From assembly GCA_001598975.1 (NCBI GenBank), contig BBXU01001790.1:1-24808 (forward strand): 24,808 nt of DNA. Direction: 5' to 3'. The translations under genes were made by a program, and so were the position numbers. Position 1 is the stretch's first letter. Every line of letters starts with the position of its first letter. Source of the stretch: Parachlorella kessleri. Taxonomy: Eukaryota; Chlorophyta; Trebouxiophyceae; Chlorellales; Chlorellaceae. The notes under the pieces were generated by a model, which was given only the letters and a program-made list of their open reading frames with translations, was not told the DNA's origin and searched no databases. Below are positions 1-13,400 of this stretch, piece after piece.

Positions 1-163
1 AATCGTGTTCTTAGGTCTTGGTGTTGAGATGGAGAGTGAGAGCTTTGGGACTTGCACTGGCCTTGCGCGCTCATGGCGGGTGCTACAAAGCGAGCATACA
101 AGCAACTGTAACTGATGCGGTGCTGCTTTGGACTTGTTCGCTGCCTTGTGCTGCATGCTGCAG
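1..163 (+). other. Intron (5' part of the MBD9-like gene lies outside the window)
   Basis: The sequence runs into a good 3' splice site (gctgcag at 157-163) just before the FYRN exon. That exon needs two bases of a codon from an upstream exon, so this stretch is read as the end of an intron. I see no convincing exon here. The start codon and any N-terminal domains, such as the MBD, bromodomain or PHD parts known in plant relatives, must lie upstream of base 1. Confidence 0.6.
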
Positions 164-301
164 GCTGGGCTCGCTGGACAAGCGCTACCACGATGCCAGC
201 AGCCTGTGGCCCGTTGGGTTCAGCGCAGAGTGGCGGGACAGCCAGCGGGGCATCACTTTTGTAAGCAGCATCGAGGATGGAAGCCAGGCACCCGTCTTCA
301 G
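164..301 (+). other. Exon encoding FYRN-like domain
   Basis: Residues 1-46 of the in-window protein. They begin LGSLDKRYHD, continue through LWPVGF and end SIEDGSQAPVF, which matches the FYRN pattern (LG-x-hydrophobic, then iyPvGf, then a terminal PxF). The exon leaves a two-base AG that joins G at 748, giving PVF-R-VTAQ. That restores the usual F-[KR]-V strand after the FYRN domain and supports the GC donor (gcaagg) at 302. FYRN/FYRC modules occur in chromatin proteins such as trithorax-type proteins and MBD9. Confidence 0.8.
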
Positions 302-1436
302 GCAAGGCAGGGCCAGGCGGGGCACAGCAACACAAAGGAGTGTGTCTTGGCTCATCTGCCTATCGACGTGAGGGGAGGTGTGGAGGCTGCACCGCGTGCC
401 TCTTGGCTGTGTGTGGGGTACTTGGGGAGGAGCGCTCGCCTGGGTTGGATGGGTCATGCCGTGTAGACTACTCCCAGGGTGGGCAAGGGTAGCACCTGCC
501 AGGCTCCTTCGGTTCAAGAGCGTCCGGCCTGCAGCTTAGGGTAGGCAGTCTTAGTCGCATGCTGTTATAGTCGAGGGCCCCGGCGTGCATGCCATGGTCA
601 ACACATGATGAAAGAGTTCTTGACCAGATGGCTTGCAGACCTGTGGTCTTCTACATTCCTGCGGATATTGAAGCTGGGATGTCAATGCGATTGCCAGCTG
701 AGAGCCACGGCCGGCTAACAACCCTCCCCTGTGTGCCCAGAGTGCAGGGTGACAGCCCAGAAGGCGCCTCCCGTGGATGGTGCAGGCGCCACGCTGAGCC
801 CAGCAGGCACAGCAGGCACGGCAGCAGCGGCAGTGGACAGCGGCTTAGCTGCACCTGTGGAGATTGGGTCAGGGGCCTCTGCGGACGCTGCGTGGCAGGC
901 GGCCTGTCAGCGGCAGCAGGCAAGTGAGATGTGACGACGCAGGCGAGACCTAGGGAGCTGGTGTTAATGGATGCCATATTTCGCATCGATATGGGTAGCC
1001 CCTTGACGGCCTGTGTGGTGTTGCTTGCTTACAAAATTGCGCAGCAAAGTTCCTTGGAATTCCGGTTGCACTAGTCTCGGTCATCAATGTGATGCACAAG
1101 CACAGCACACAGGCGGGTGACTAGGCTGGTCACTCGCCATTTAGTGCTTCTTTCATTGATGGCTGTAGCAGGAGGCGCTGGACATTGCACTTGCCAAGAG
1201 CCAGCCCAAATCAGGGAAGACAATCAAAGTGAAGCCTCCAGCAGCACCGCCCACAGCAGCAATGCAGGCAGGAGCAGCAGCAGCAACAACACAGGCGGCA
1301 GCAGAGGCACCGGAGGCAGCAGCAACAGAAGCAACACTGCCCGCAGCGGCAAGGGTAGGAGGGGCCGGAGTAGCAGCGGCTCCTGCTGGTGAGCAGGACG
1401 GGCACCCCAGCCAGCAACAACAGCAAGGGGAACACC

Positions 1437-1488
<52 letters not shown>

Positions 1489-4400
1489 AGAGAAGCAGGC
1501 AGGCACAGCAGCAGCTGGGGCAGACACAGGCCCATCAAGGCAGCATCCCGCGCCAGAGCCACTGCCCGACAGAGGCAGTCAGAGAGGCACGGCAGCAGGC
1601 GAAACGAGCACAGCACCGGCCGCAGGCGAAGCGAGCGCAGCAGCAGCAACAGCAGCAGGAGGAGCAAAGGATGCAGCTATGAAACCAGTTGGCCATGCTG
1701 GGGATGTCGCCCCTGGGAGTGCCGAAGGTGTGGCTTTGGCGGCAGGAGGAGCAGATCATCAAGCCGTGGCCGCTGCAGCTGAACCCCGGAGGTGTGTGCC
1801 AAGCCTTTGCCACTACGAGCGGGGGCAGGAGGCTGTCCATGTGCTTGATTTTGTCACCCTACTTAAATCTGTGGGCACGGGCCCTCTACAGGAGCATGTA
1901 CCCGTGGTGCACTCTGCTTTAATGCACTGGCTAGCAGTGAGAGGTGTGGACAACAACCCCATATTTATATTGTATGGTGTGACCTGCCTCATCAGTCGCG
2001 TGTGTGTTACACTCCCCACAGGTTCTGCAATGTGCTCCCCTTCGGTGGCTGCTGAGATTGTATATGGATATTAGGCTTAGCTTGGTCGGGCTGCAGGGAG
2101 CTCAACGAAGTGGACCGGCTGCTGATTGCCTGCCCACCACTGGCGGGCTTCTGGGGCACTGAGCGCTTTGGCCTGGCCTCACCAGCCGTCCTTCAAGCCC
2201 TCGAGGTCGGCCACTTCGGAGCCATGCACTATTGTGGGGCTGACTACTTCTGGCTGAATATATTAGAATTCCTCAGGCAGGGCGAAATTCCTCCGGCACA
2301 AGCTGCACGTCGAAGGACTTGTACAGAACGACAGGCTGTCTCCAGCGCTTGCCCTTAGTGACAGGGCCCGCTGCGCTTGCTGGTGTACCTCTAAGCACAA
2401 TGGACCAGGTTTGCTTGCAGGGTTGCGTAGCTATACAATCTGCCTGCGGTCCAGCTTTCTTGCAGATGAACATGCGTGCGAAGGCAGTCTGTGTTGTGCG
2501 CACTACAGGGCCTTCCTGGCGCCGAGGCATGTAAGGGATACCACTTTGTGGAGGAGCGGGGCGGTTGGGAGGTGGAGACGCAGCGGTTAACTAGGGAGAT
2601 GGCAAAGCACACCAAAGCAGCTGCCAAGGTGAGGTATTGCTTCATCTGAGCTGGGCAGGTGGGGTGACCAAGTGGGGGAGTTGCTGGGCGAGGTGTATGG
2701 AACACGCAGCGGCCTCGAAGGTGCACACTTGGAAAGTAGGAAAAGAGAGGCCGCTTTTCCTTGGCAAGCTGGGCAGAAGGACTGCAACTTGGCAAGCAAG
2801 CAAAAGATGACCACCATGGCGGACTTTAACGTGTAAACTACCGAAGCTGGGCAAGGCGGTGATAGAGAGGCGGTTACTGTGTACCAACTTGGCAGGAACA
2901 CACCAACCTTGGCAGGCGGGCAAGATATGGGATTAGACCAATGCCAGGCTGAGGGTAGCTGGGTTGAAGAGACGCCCAGCTGGCCCTGTTATGAGATTCT
3001 TCCTAGTGATACTGGTTCCCTCCGGGGTGAGGCTGGGCAGGCAGCTCAGACAAATAAGTCACCAAACACCCGCCTGCCTGTTTAGCTGCTTCTTGTCAGG
3101 TTGCTGCTGTGGGAAGCGTTGTTGATTAGTTAATTGATTGATTGTCAGATTGTGATGTTTGAGTACCCCAAGCCTGCAGGTCGCCAAGGAGGTGGAAAGA
3201 AAGGAGGCCCAGCTGGAGAAGGCCGCCAGCTCAGGCAAGCGCAAGGCGCCAGCACAGCAGGCGCAGCAGCAGGGCGCTGAGGGCGGGGAGGCCGGCGCCA
3301 CGCCCAAAGCCAAGAAGCCCCGCAAGTCTTCGGGGGCCGGCTCTGGTGCGATGGCGTCGGCTGGAGGCAGCAACGAGGCGCGGGCAGTCCACAAGGTATG
3401 CAGTGCCGAATGATCTCATATCTAACGGTGTTGCATGCTCCTGACACTCATAGTGGGCTCATGAACAACATGCCATGAGTTGAGGACAGGAATCAACTGC
3501 CATGCTCAGGTGCAATTGCTTTAGGATATTGTGTACAATCCTGCACCTCAAGGCAGGATGGCTAGCCACGGTATAAACCTCTCAACTGGTCCAACTATAG
3601 TTCATGCCATCAATAGTTGGTGCTTGTGTCGTGTGGTGTTTTCCCACAGGACATCCTGGCTGTTTTGTCGGCCTTGAGATGGGACAAAAAAAAATCCAGG
3701 TGGCGGTGGTACATTGTTAGCCAAGCCGAAAACTCTACTGCTTTCACCCTGGCCATGGTGTTCAGGTGCTCGAGGGGATTATTCACAAGCTAGAGGTGCA
3801 GGAGGCCAGGGAGCAGGCAAAGCGCCAGCGGGAAGCCGAGAAGGAGGCAGCCAAGCAGCAGAGGCTCCAGGAGAAGCAGCAGCGACAGCAGGAGAAGCAG
3901 CGGTGAGTGTTGCCCGGTGGGTCGGCTTTGTCTCGCCGGGAGGCTCCCAGCTGCAGCGGTGGTAGTAGGTGACGGGTGAGAGCTGCAAAGCCGTGAGGAG
4001 GCCCGCAGCTGTGGGAGAGGCTTGTGGGAGTGATTTTTCTTGCAGCAGCAGCAGCAGAGGCTCCGCCTGGTGCACATCAGCTATCAGCTTGCCCCTCGCG
4101 AGTCAGGGCAGGGACATCTGCATGACAAAGTTGTGTACTGATTTTGGTGAATAGTTGGAAAGCGCAGCTGTGCATGCATGCCATGGTGTAAGACATTCTG
4201 CTGGCATCTCCCGGTCTTGTGTGCAACAGGTAAACCTTACTGCGTGTACTCACGCGTGTGCAGAGGGAAGGAAGCCAAGCTGGCCAAGCCAGCGCAGCAG
4301 GCAAAGCAGGCAGCGCAAGCACCCGCAGCAGGGGCAGCACTCCCATCCAAGGCGCCCATCCCGCTGGCCCCAGTAAATGGTGGCATAGTAGGTGCGGTGG

Positions 4401-7400
4401 GAGTGGGGGCTAGGTGCTGCTGGAGCCCGCTGCTGCACCTGCAGAGGTCCTTGCCGTGCGCTTAACCCACTTGCCTGCAAGCCCATGGTCCCTTGCTGGC
4501 ATGCAACGTGGACACAGATAGCCGGTGCTTTGGGCTTGCGCATGCCATGATGACTTGATGTGTGGCCGGAGGGGAACCCTGCTTCCTTGATTTGCTGCAA
4601 CCTGTGCATGCTGTAAGGATGTACACCCTGTTGAACCTGGCTTTGTGCAAGGGACTTTTCAGCTGTTGAAAAGTTGCCCAAGCCAGTCACCCTCTCCGCT
4701 CTGGCTGATGTATCTCACAGATCTGCGCGTGTCTCCTGCGCAGATGATGAGCTGCTAGCAGGTGCCTCCCAGCCCCCTCCCACCCCCGAGCCTTTGTCCA
4801 CTGGCAAGCTCACACCCAAGGTAGACAGGTCCATAAAAAAAAACTCACACCCAAGGTAGACAGTAGTATTATGCGCACGTCATACTGACTGATGTGTGTC
4901 TTCCAATAGTGTACACTGGCAAACTTTGCGCCTCACGGGCTAATGCCCAGTTGTGAGGGGGTCTTGCTGGAGTACCCTGGGTGCGCACTAGCTTGTGGCA
5001 TTCCCCTGCTGCACCCTCCCAAGTTTTCACGGCCCCCCCAGCGCCGAGTCTCTCAAATGTGCATTGGATTGCACTGGGGTCAAGCCTGGGCACTTGTAGG
5101 GTATTGAGCACCCATGCTGATTTCCGGCCCTGCATTACCTGTGTATATCCTCAGGATGAAGCCACCCTTCTGGAGGCCTGGCACCTAGCCCACCGCTTTT
5201 CAGACCTTCTGGGCTTGGAGGCCGCCCCAACCCTGCGCCAGCTAGAGGTGAGCTGGCATGACATGCCATGCCGTAACCACCATACCTCTGGAAGACATGG
5301 CTCTGGAAGACATGGCCAGATGGTTGCAGGGGTGTTGTGGCTGGTGTTTGGCCATCATGTCTTCTGGCACTGCGGTGCTGTGGATTGCAAACGCCGGTTC
5401 ATGCGCACTCATTCTACCCTGCAAGAGAGGTTGTGGCCAGGCCCTTTGCTTTCATGAATAAAGTCTCGCATCAGTCAGCCTAGCAATGACTGTAACGCCC
5501 GCTTTCAAGTGCAGACGCCGGCCTTGCTTTGCTGTGCTTACCTGCTATTGCTTGGCTGCAGGACTCCTTGTTAGCAGAGCCCCAGAGTCCCCCGGCCGGG
5601 CCAGGCTGGGGCCTGCAGCTGGCCCTGACTGAGTTCCTGGTGGAGGATCTCTTCCAGAATGCCGTGGAGGCGCTGGCAGGTCAGTACCGCGTACCGTGTC
5701 GGCCCTGCAGGGTCACCCCGTCCAGTACACCCTGGCCCTTTTACTGGCCCTGTTTGTGGGAGACTTGCGGCAGCATGGTCCGGTGGTGGTCCGGTGGTTA
5801 GCGTGACTAAATGTGCCTGAAGGCTGGCTCTTCTTACGACCCACTTTCCGGGCTGCCCTGCTGGCGCCTTTCTCTACGGCTGATTGGTTGCGCGCTTGGC
5901 ATGTCCCTCATGGTTGCGCATGCAGAGAGCAACCGCGACGTGCGCGAGGCTGACCTCAGGCCCACCCCAAAGGCTCGCCACCCCGTGCCCATCAACCCCG
6001 CGACCTTCCCAGACGTTGCACGCAGGGTGCTGCTGCTGCTAGCATCAGAAGCAGCCCACCAGGCTAGGGAGGGAGGCAGTTCAGGTATAATTTGGCTAGC
6101 TTGAATACGGGGAATCCATTATATTAGCATGGGTGGCAGATAGTGCGAACAGGGAATGAGAGCTGGGCTGGTCTGGAGTGACAGTGCTGGATGCAGAATG
6201 AGCCTGAGTCTTGCCTGAATGCTGAGCCAGTAGGTCTCTCCCCCCGAGATAATTATATGCCAGCTTGCCGCTTGGTCCCTGGCCTTATGTGTTAGTTGTG
6301 GGCGACTTACGCAGTAGCGACATGTTAAGAGGGTGGCCCTGGCTAAACACTATTCAATCGCGTGCGTCCTAGTGTTGAGGGAATGCAATACAGCGGGTGG
6401 GGGTCTCTGGATCCACTAGACCCATGGGATCTACTCACTGAAGGACTGTTACTTTGGTCGTGATGTGCAGGCGGGGCGCAGCTGCTGCAGCATGCCGACC
6501 CAGCGCTGGTGCTGCAGTTTCTTACAGCTGGGCCACCCCCGCAGCTCGGCAGCGGGGCGGGTACGCTGCCCAAGGGTGCAGCCAGCACTGCAGGTGAGGT
6601 GCTATCCCTCGGCTTCAATGGCCCATGATCAGTCCTGTTGGCTTAGCTCAAGTGATGCATACTGTGCTGCTAGGCGTGAAGGAACAGCGCTTACGTGCAT
6701 GTGGGGGTTAGCCCTCAATAGTCGAATGCGGTGCTGGGTTCTATGCCACACATGTGCCGGACGGAAGCAAGCATGGGTTATGTATTAGGCTGGAAAGGCA
6801 TGCCGCCCGGGCCTCTAGTCAGCGCTGCGTGGGCCTTGAGGAGCCGGCTGCCTCCATGTAACACAGCTTGCGGCGCGGCACGTGGGGCTGACCCAGGCTG
6901 GTAAAAACACGTGGCTCTGCTCCCCACTGTTCTACTGCAGCTGAGGCGCTGACTGCCCGCTTGCATGGTGCTGCCCTGGCCTCGGCTGAGCGTCTGATAG
7001 CTGAGCAAGTCGGCAAGTCCATTGCACCTGGAGCTGTCGACACCGCTAACGGCGCAGCAGCCAGCGTGGCACGGCTTGAGCGGCAGCAGGAACAGCCAGG
7101 GCAGCCTGCCGAGGCGGCTACAGCTGGCCCAGCGGGGAGCGCAGCGCAGGAGGGCACTACACGCTTGCTGCGCTGCCTGCTGCACCAGGTGGCCACTGTC
7201 AAGGTAACGATGCCTGCACCACCCACCAGGGAAGGCCCACTAGGGCGCTGTAAGGGAGGCACCTGGAAGCGTTTCCAAGGAAGCAGTGGTCGCGTTACGA
7301 AGCTGACCAGCAACCACTGGTCCCACCCATCATTGCCTTCCCCTCTCTCAGAAACATGTGACCAAATGTACCTTTCAAGCCTGGTTCCTCGCAGGGCGAC

Positions 7401-10400
7401 AGAGGCAAGCGCGGCCGCACGCTGTGCTTTGGCGGCGCGGCCGCGGCCACCGCCTCCAAGTGGGCCAAGCCTTGTGATCTGAGATTGGTGGCGGCCCTGG
7501 TGGATGCTGGCTACTATGCTGCACTGCCAGACCCACTGGAAGCGTTCAAGGCGAGCATGGCTAGGCTGCACTCCCACAAACCTTGGAGGAGGAGCAACGG
7601 GTGCTTCGGTATAGAGATACTTATATGGCATATTAGTTACGTGTGGGGCTGTCTCCATCTGGCCCATTGTTTGTCGGGTGACAAGCGATGTGCTTGGACC
7701 CCTGCAGACAGCCATGTGCCAACCTCGCCACGAATGGAGCGATTTGATGTACTTCACACAGAGCCTAGCGGTTGGTGCAGGAGGATGTGGCGGCAGTGTG
7801 TGCGCTGTTCCAAGCCGCCTGCAACAAGCACAGCTCGGAATTTGCGGCCGACATGGCTGACAAGGGTGCGAACGCGAGGCGGACCTCACAATGCGCTGCC
7901 AGTGCCAGTGGCACCCTTGCTGGATGCAGTGATTCCACTAGTTCCTTGGTGTCGTCACTGCAGAGAGGGTTGAGACTGCGTCGACTCCAAGAGGAGGGCA
8001 CTGTGAGACATGCTCCCTGACCTAGTGGTGGTGACCAAGGTGTTGACATGTTCCATGCTGCGCCCACCAGCGAGGCACTAGCTTGCTGCCTTGCTGAAGG
8101 TGCGCCCGAGGTGGCCGCGCTCGCCATGAGCAAGCTGGAGGGCGCGCTGCGTGAGGTAGCGCAGCACGGCACAGCAGCATACCTGGCGCAGCATGCTCCA
8201 CAGCGGGCACAGCATGGAGGGCAGCAGGGACCCCATGCAAGGCTGGAGGCTGAGAGGGAGGGCGGTGGTGACGAAGATGGCTGGGAGGTAGATGGGGAGC
8301 AGCAGGAGGGCGGTGAAGAGCGGCAGCAGCAGATGGAGGAGCAGCTGGGGGAAGATGGGGACACCACAGATCCCATAAATGATCTGGACAGGTCAGCGTC
8401 TGGGATGCCTGCTCAGGGAAAAACTTCAAACATTCTGAGACAAGTGCTTAGTGACGCTGCCTGGGAGCCCACCCGCGAGAGCTACCACGCATGACCGAGT
8501 CGGGATACCGTTATGCGTGTGACAGCTGCACACCCCTTTCGGGCATGAGTTGCCACCCTTTTGGGTATCGTTCTGCCATGCTGTGTGCTTGTGCTATCTG
8601 CAATGCAGGCCCTTCTGTCCCTTCCAGGGCTGTGTGGTGTGCTGGAGCGACGACGACCGCGGCAGGAACGTGCTGTGTGATGGCTGCGATTGCGAGTATC
8701 ACACGTACTGCGCTGAACCCCCCCTAGAGGACATACCACAGGTGGGTGAATACTTGATGGGACCCAAATTATGGAGTATTCGGTAGAGGTCTGCCTAGCA
8801 CTCAGGTGGCACTGGAAATTTCACCCAAGGGAATTTGAGGTTTCTGTGAAGGCTTAGTAAGTGGCCTAGTGCTTAACAGAAATAGATCAATTGTGGGGGG
8901 AGTGCAGCTCTGGTGAAGCAAGGTGAAACCTGGTTCTTCCCCAAGATTCAACCTTTCCTCTGAGACCTGCGGCCCATCCTTTGAGGAGTGCTCCACAAGG
9001 AAAAGCAAAGCAAAGCAGGAGAAGGAGAGTTGCAAAGCGGCTGGAAGCGCACCCATACATAGGACACCGGGTCTATCCCGAGGACCTAGTTATATTGTAG
9101 ACCCACGCTGCGTGTCCTCCTTACCGCCCAAAGCCGCATGAGTACCCGTGATGGTGGTTGGTTGTCTGCCGCAGGGAGTGTGGCTGTGCCCTAGGTGCTT
9201 ATGCAAGCGGGCCCCAGGCGCCAGCAGCGGCAAGGCAGGCGTTGCCGGAGGCACACTTAAACTTCACCCTAACGGCCGGGGTGCTGGGTTGAGCTTGGGT
9301 TCCCCAAGCTGCGGCGGGGAGGCAGCTTACCGGCTGGCTGAGAGGCTTGGCTCGGTAGAGCTTGGGTGAGTATGATGCTTCCGGGTGATGGATCAATGCT
9401 ATTCATTTGTAGGAGCGACAGCTCAAAGCATGCTGGGCAGAGTGATGGACTTTGCAAACAGGGCAAGGAACTGGCCGCAACAGCAGCATTCCATGACTAG
9501 CCGCAAAGCGCCTTTGGCACGTCGCTACACTGCCCTGCTCAGCGAACATCTATTCCTTTGCTGGCAAAGCGGCTGACTGTGGTGCAGCGGGCCACACGCT
9601 GCAACATAAAGCAAATGAGCCCCGCAGGGAGTGGACGCCTGGCCAGCGCTGTGAGCTGCTGGGCGCGCTGTGCACGATGGTGGCTGACTCACAGGCACTG
9701 AATCGCCACCTGAAGGCCGAGGAAGAGGAGGTGAGGGGGCTTGTCATGAAGTGGTGAACAATTTGTGTCTTCCAACGTGCAAGGATGTCTGAGGAGCTAT
9801 TTTTGCGCCTTGCAAGCAGAAGAACGATAATGCATGCCGGCGGTCTGGCTGAGATATGAAAGGGGACTGCTCTACTCCAAACTACGCCAGAACAGTATTT
9901 GATCTTATGGAAGCAATGTTCTGTTCTGGGCACTTGTCTATACCGACTACCCTCTCAGCAACTGCTGCCCTGATGACCCCATCATAGCAGCCATTGGAGC
10001 GGGGAGCTAGTAGTGGTGCTAAATGCGCAAGGGTTACCCTTGGCATGCAGGTACGAGAGAAGCGCCGCGAGGTGCAAAGCTTGAGGCAGGAGCTGAAGCG
10101 CATGCGGGAGGAGGAGGCAGCAGCCGCGCAGCAGGCAAAGCAGCAGCAGGCCCAGCAGGACGGAAAGGCCAATGGACAGAAGCAGGAAGCTAAGCTTTCG
10201 CCAAGGTGACCAGGAGCACGTGCAGGCCCACTTCAATAATCAGACTTGTTGATTGGGCATGCGATATTGCGAGTCCTGCCACTGTTGGGACCGCTGTGTC
10301 GCGATCTGGCCGTGGCAAGCGGCGCTACCTGCGTTCAGCTGCATGGGGGACAGCTCTGAGACGGCTTGAGCCTGTTGCCAAGTGAAGGCGCTTGCTGTCA

Positions 10401-13400
10401 TGTGGCCCTTGGGCTGAGGAGAGGAAGGGTGCAACCGACCTGCGTGCAGGGTGACGCGCGGCAGGGAGCAGGCCGATGTTGAGGGCATTGTGAGGCGCAT
10501 CTCCAGGCTAGACCATGAGATCTCCCAGGTCCGCCCCTTTGCTTCATGGCAAGGCTTTCCTGCAAGCAAGAAGGTCGCATGCGGGGTGAGAAGCAGCAGC
10601 ACCAGCAGCGCCGCGACAACAAAGTTGAGTTGCATGCGCATGCCTGTGCCTGTCAGCTGGGCGTTCAGATAAGCCTTGGGCCTCGCTGTGCCAGCTTGTG
10701 CCGAGTTACTGACGTTGAAGCTGTTGGGTTAGCAGCCAAGGTGAATACAGAATTAGGAGAGCATGACAGATTTGCAAGCTGTTCCTTGCTCCAGGCCCTG
10801 CCAACCCGGCTCGAGCCACTCGGCTACGACCGCCACTGGAATCGCTATTGGCTGCTGCCGCCGGAAGCTCTGGGTGGCACATTAGGTCAGCAGATGCTGC
10901 CTTCCTTGCGTTCTTGCCTGCCTGCCGCTTGCCTTGCTGCCTCTGGCACCTCACCGGGTGACTTCACCAGTACCTTGCACCATGCCACCTACGAGGATAA
11001 AAGATACCCTATTGATCGTGTGAATTCCTGCAGTGCATGGTGCATGAGCCTCCAGGGCGGCCATGAAGGACATTACATTGCCTAGGGTATGATCTCCCTG
11101 TGTGCGGGGACATGGAGAGTGGTGTTCACGCAGGCAGTTTTTCATGCAGTGTCATAGTGACATGCCATCGTGAAGCTGCTGCACCTTTTTGTTATGCACC
11201 CAGGGATTACCACTTCAGCTTTTATAGGATGCTCAGTCTCCTGGCCACATACAACCAGTACTTATACAATTATTCTTGCCCGACTGCCGTGCAGGGACCC
11301 CTGCCAGCAGCCCAGGGGAGCGTCCGCCGCCGGTTCTATTAATAGAGCGCTGCCATGCTCAGCCTCACCCCGTCCATGCCTCCAAGGGAAACACCAGCAG
11401 CAGGCAAGCCAGGGCGCTGGCAGCTACAGCAGAAGCAGCAGAAGCAGGCAGCACAGGAGGGTCCTCTGCCGCCTGGGAAGTGGGACTGTATCCCCCAGGG
11501 CCGCCACTAGAACAGCTCCAGGGCTGGCTGAACCCTCAGGGCCGCAGGGAGAAGGACCTGGCAGCAGAAGTGCAGCGGCTTGCAAAGCAGCACGACAGCT
11601 GGCGGCGCCGGCGGGAAGAGGAGGCCAGGCTGGAAAAAGAAAGGCAGACAGCTGAGGAGCAGGCGAGCGAGCAGGCGAGCAAGCAAGGGGAGGGTGTTGG
11701 CATCACGGCTGACACGAGAATTGCAGGCAACAGGGGCAGCGGGGACCCGGAGCTGCCGCAAGAAGAGGATGAGCAGCAGGGCAGGGATGGGGTTAACGGG
11801 GCGGCAGCTCCTATGGAGCTGGACGCTGCTGTGCCCACTGTGCCGAAGCAGTGCGTCAGTGCACTGTCTGCCCTTGCAGAGGAGCTGCTGCAGGTGAGCC
11901 AGAGCCAGGCAGCTCTGCAGGCACTCAAAACCTGTGGAGGCGGGGCTACGCCGTATCCAGGAAGTGCATGCTGTGCTGTGCTGTGCTGTGCCATCCACAA
12001 GGCCGGCACATAGAGTTGAAAGTGGGGAGGGTCTACACCGGCACCTCGGTGTACAGCTTGTAGCAGCTGCGCTGAGCTGGGTTCGCTGGCCAGTGTCATT
12101 AACGGGGTGGCTAGCTGCCAATAGAGGAGATCAGTGCGTTGGTCTCATTTCTCATATGTTACCTGGCCAGTGCAGCTCCCCTGCCAATACTCCACCCTAC
12201 ACCCACTACCACCACAATCTCCCCACGCTGTGTGTGCTGTGCAGCTCGAGGAGGGCCTGCTCGAGGCGGCCCTCAGCCCCTTGCTAGCCTCCAAGCCGCG
12301 CATGAAGGCCTGGAGGAGCGCTGTCTTGGCTGCCGGCCAGCCCCAGCTGTTGATGGCCGCCCTGCTGGTGCTGGAGGGCTTTGTGAGACCCGAGTGGGTC
12401 AAGCCACACTGGAGGCCGTGGGCGCTCCCAGCACCAGAACCACTGGCGGCAGGTGAGGGGGGTTTTGGAGCACGGGCAGGCGCTTGGCATGAGGGAGCGT
12501 GAGAGGTGGTCTGGGGATTTTGATGTGCCTCCAGGGTGACTCTGCAGGTGTGGTCAGGGCAGCTAGTGTCGAGAGAAACTGTATCACGTATGAGGGAATC
12601 ATTGGTCGTCGAAGCAGGTTTAATGCGTGGGCGATTTGTTCAGTTTGGGCAGCACCATTCAGAGGAGGGCCCTCAAGGCGGTCCAAGGCAATAACTTTTC
12701 TGGCAGCACTTCTTGTTTGTATGCATGCTCTCGTGCCCGACTCCCCCCCCCCCACAGTACAGGCTACCTGCCAGCCGTGCACAGCTGCCTGGCCTAACCC
12801 CTGCCCTGCCTACTTGCTGCAGCCACTCTGGCGCCCGTGCGCCTGCGCCTGGAAGCCTTCAAGGGCGCCGTCAGGCACAAGGCGCCGGGGCGGCTTGGGG
12901 TGTACCGCGAACTGGCGGGGGCAGGCCCAGGGGCGGCCGCCTACCCGCACGGTGGAGGAGGCTACGCGTTCAGGGAGAGGGGGCCGCCCGCCGGCAAGGC
13001 TGCTGCTGCTGCTGCTGCTGGGGACGCTGGCGGTGGTGGTGGCGGGAGGGGAAAGGAGGGCGGCAAGCGGCGGTTGTCGGAGGGCTCCCATCCGTCAGAG
13101 TCAGGTGGGAGGCGCTTACCACCACCAACAAGCTTGAGGGATGTGTTGTCGTATGGAAAGTTGGGGTCTGATGGCTGCCCTGGGTGGCAAAGAGCCAGGT
13201 GCTGCTCCGGCTGCCTACCTGACCGGACGGCACTGGGGGAACCATTATGGGGCAAAGAAACCCCGGGGCGGGGGCTGACAGCTGGGTTGTGGGTGAGGCT
13301 GTTTGGTGGTCCGCAACCTTCCAAGGTGGATCAATGTGGTCACGTATTGGAATCAGCGGGCGCCATGGGGGAAAGCTGCCGGCTGGCAGAGTCAGGGCTG

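Noticed and set aside
742..927. Reading the second exon in the frame VQGDSPEGASRGW
   Set aside because: It would follow from the acceptor at 740, but it leaves phase 1 at 919 and then fails to join the exon at 1172; the acceptor at 747 satisfies both sides.
1224..1667. Minus-strand open frames of polyLeu, polyCys and polyAla
   Set aside because: They are the antisense reading of the CAG-rich exon, with no signal other than the repeat.
3650..3704. Possible exon beginning DILAVLSALRWD after cccacag
   Set aside because: Its only useful donor leaves phase 2, which does not fit the next exon at 3766 (phase 0).
6819..7889. 356-codon open frame on the minus strand
   Set aside because: It lies antisense to exons with clear domain content (bromodomain region) and has no recognisable motif; GC-rich coding exons often leave the opposite strand open.
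10567..10623. Possible 57-base exon (QEGRMRGEKQQHQQRRDNK)
   Set aside because: It keeps phase 0, but its acceptor (tgcaag) and donor (gttgag) are weak, and joining 10528 directly to 10795 gives the spacing to the LGYDRHWNRYW motif seen in the family.
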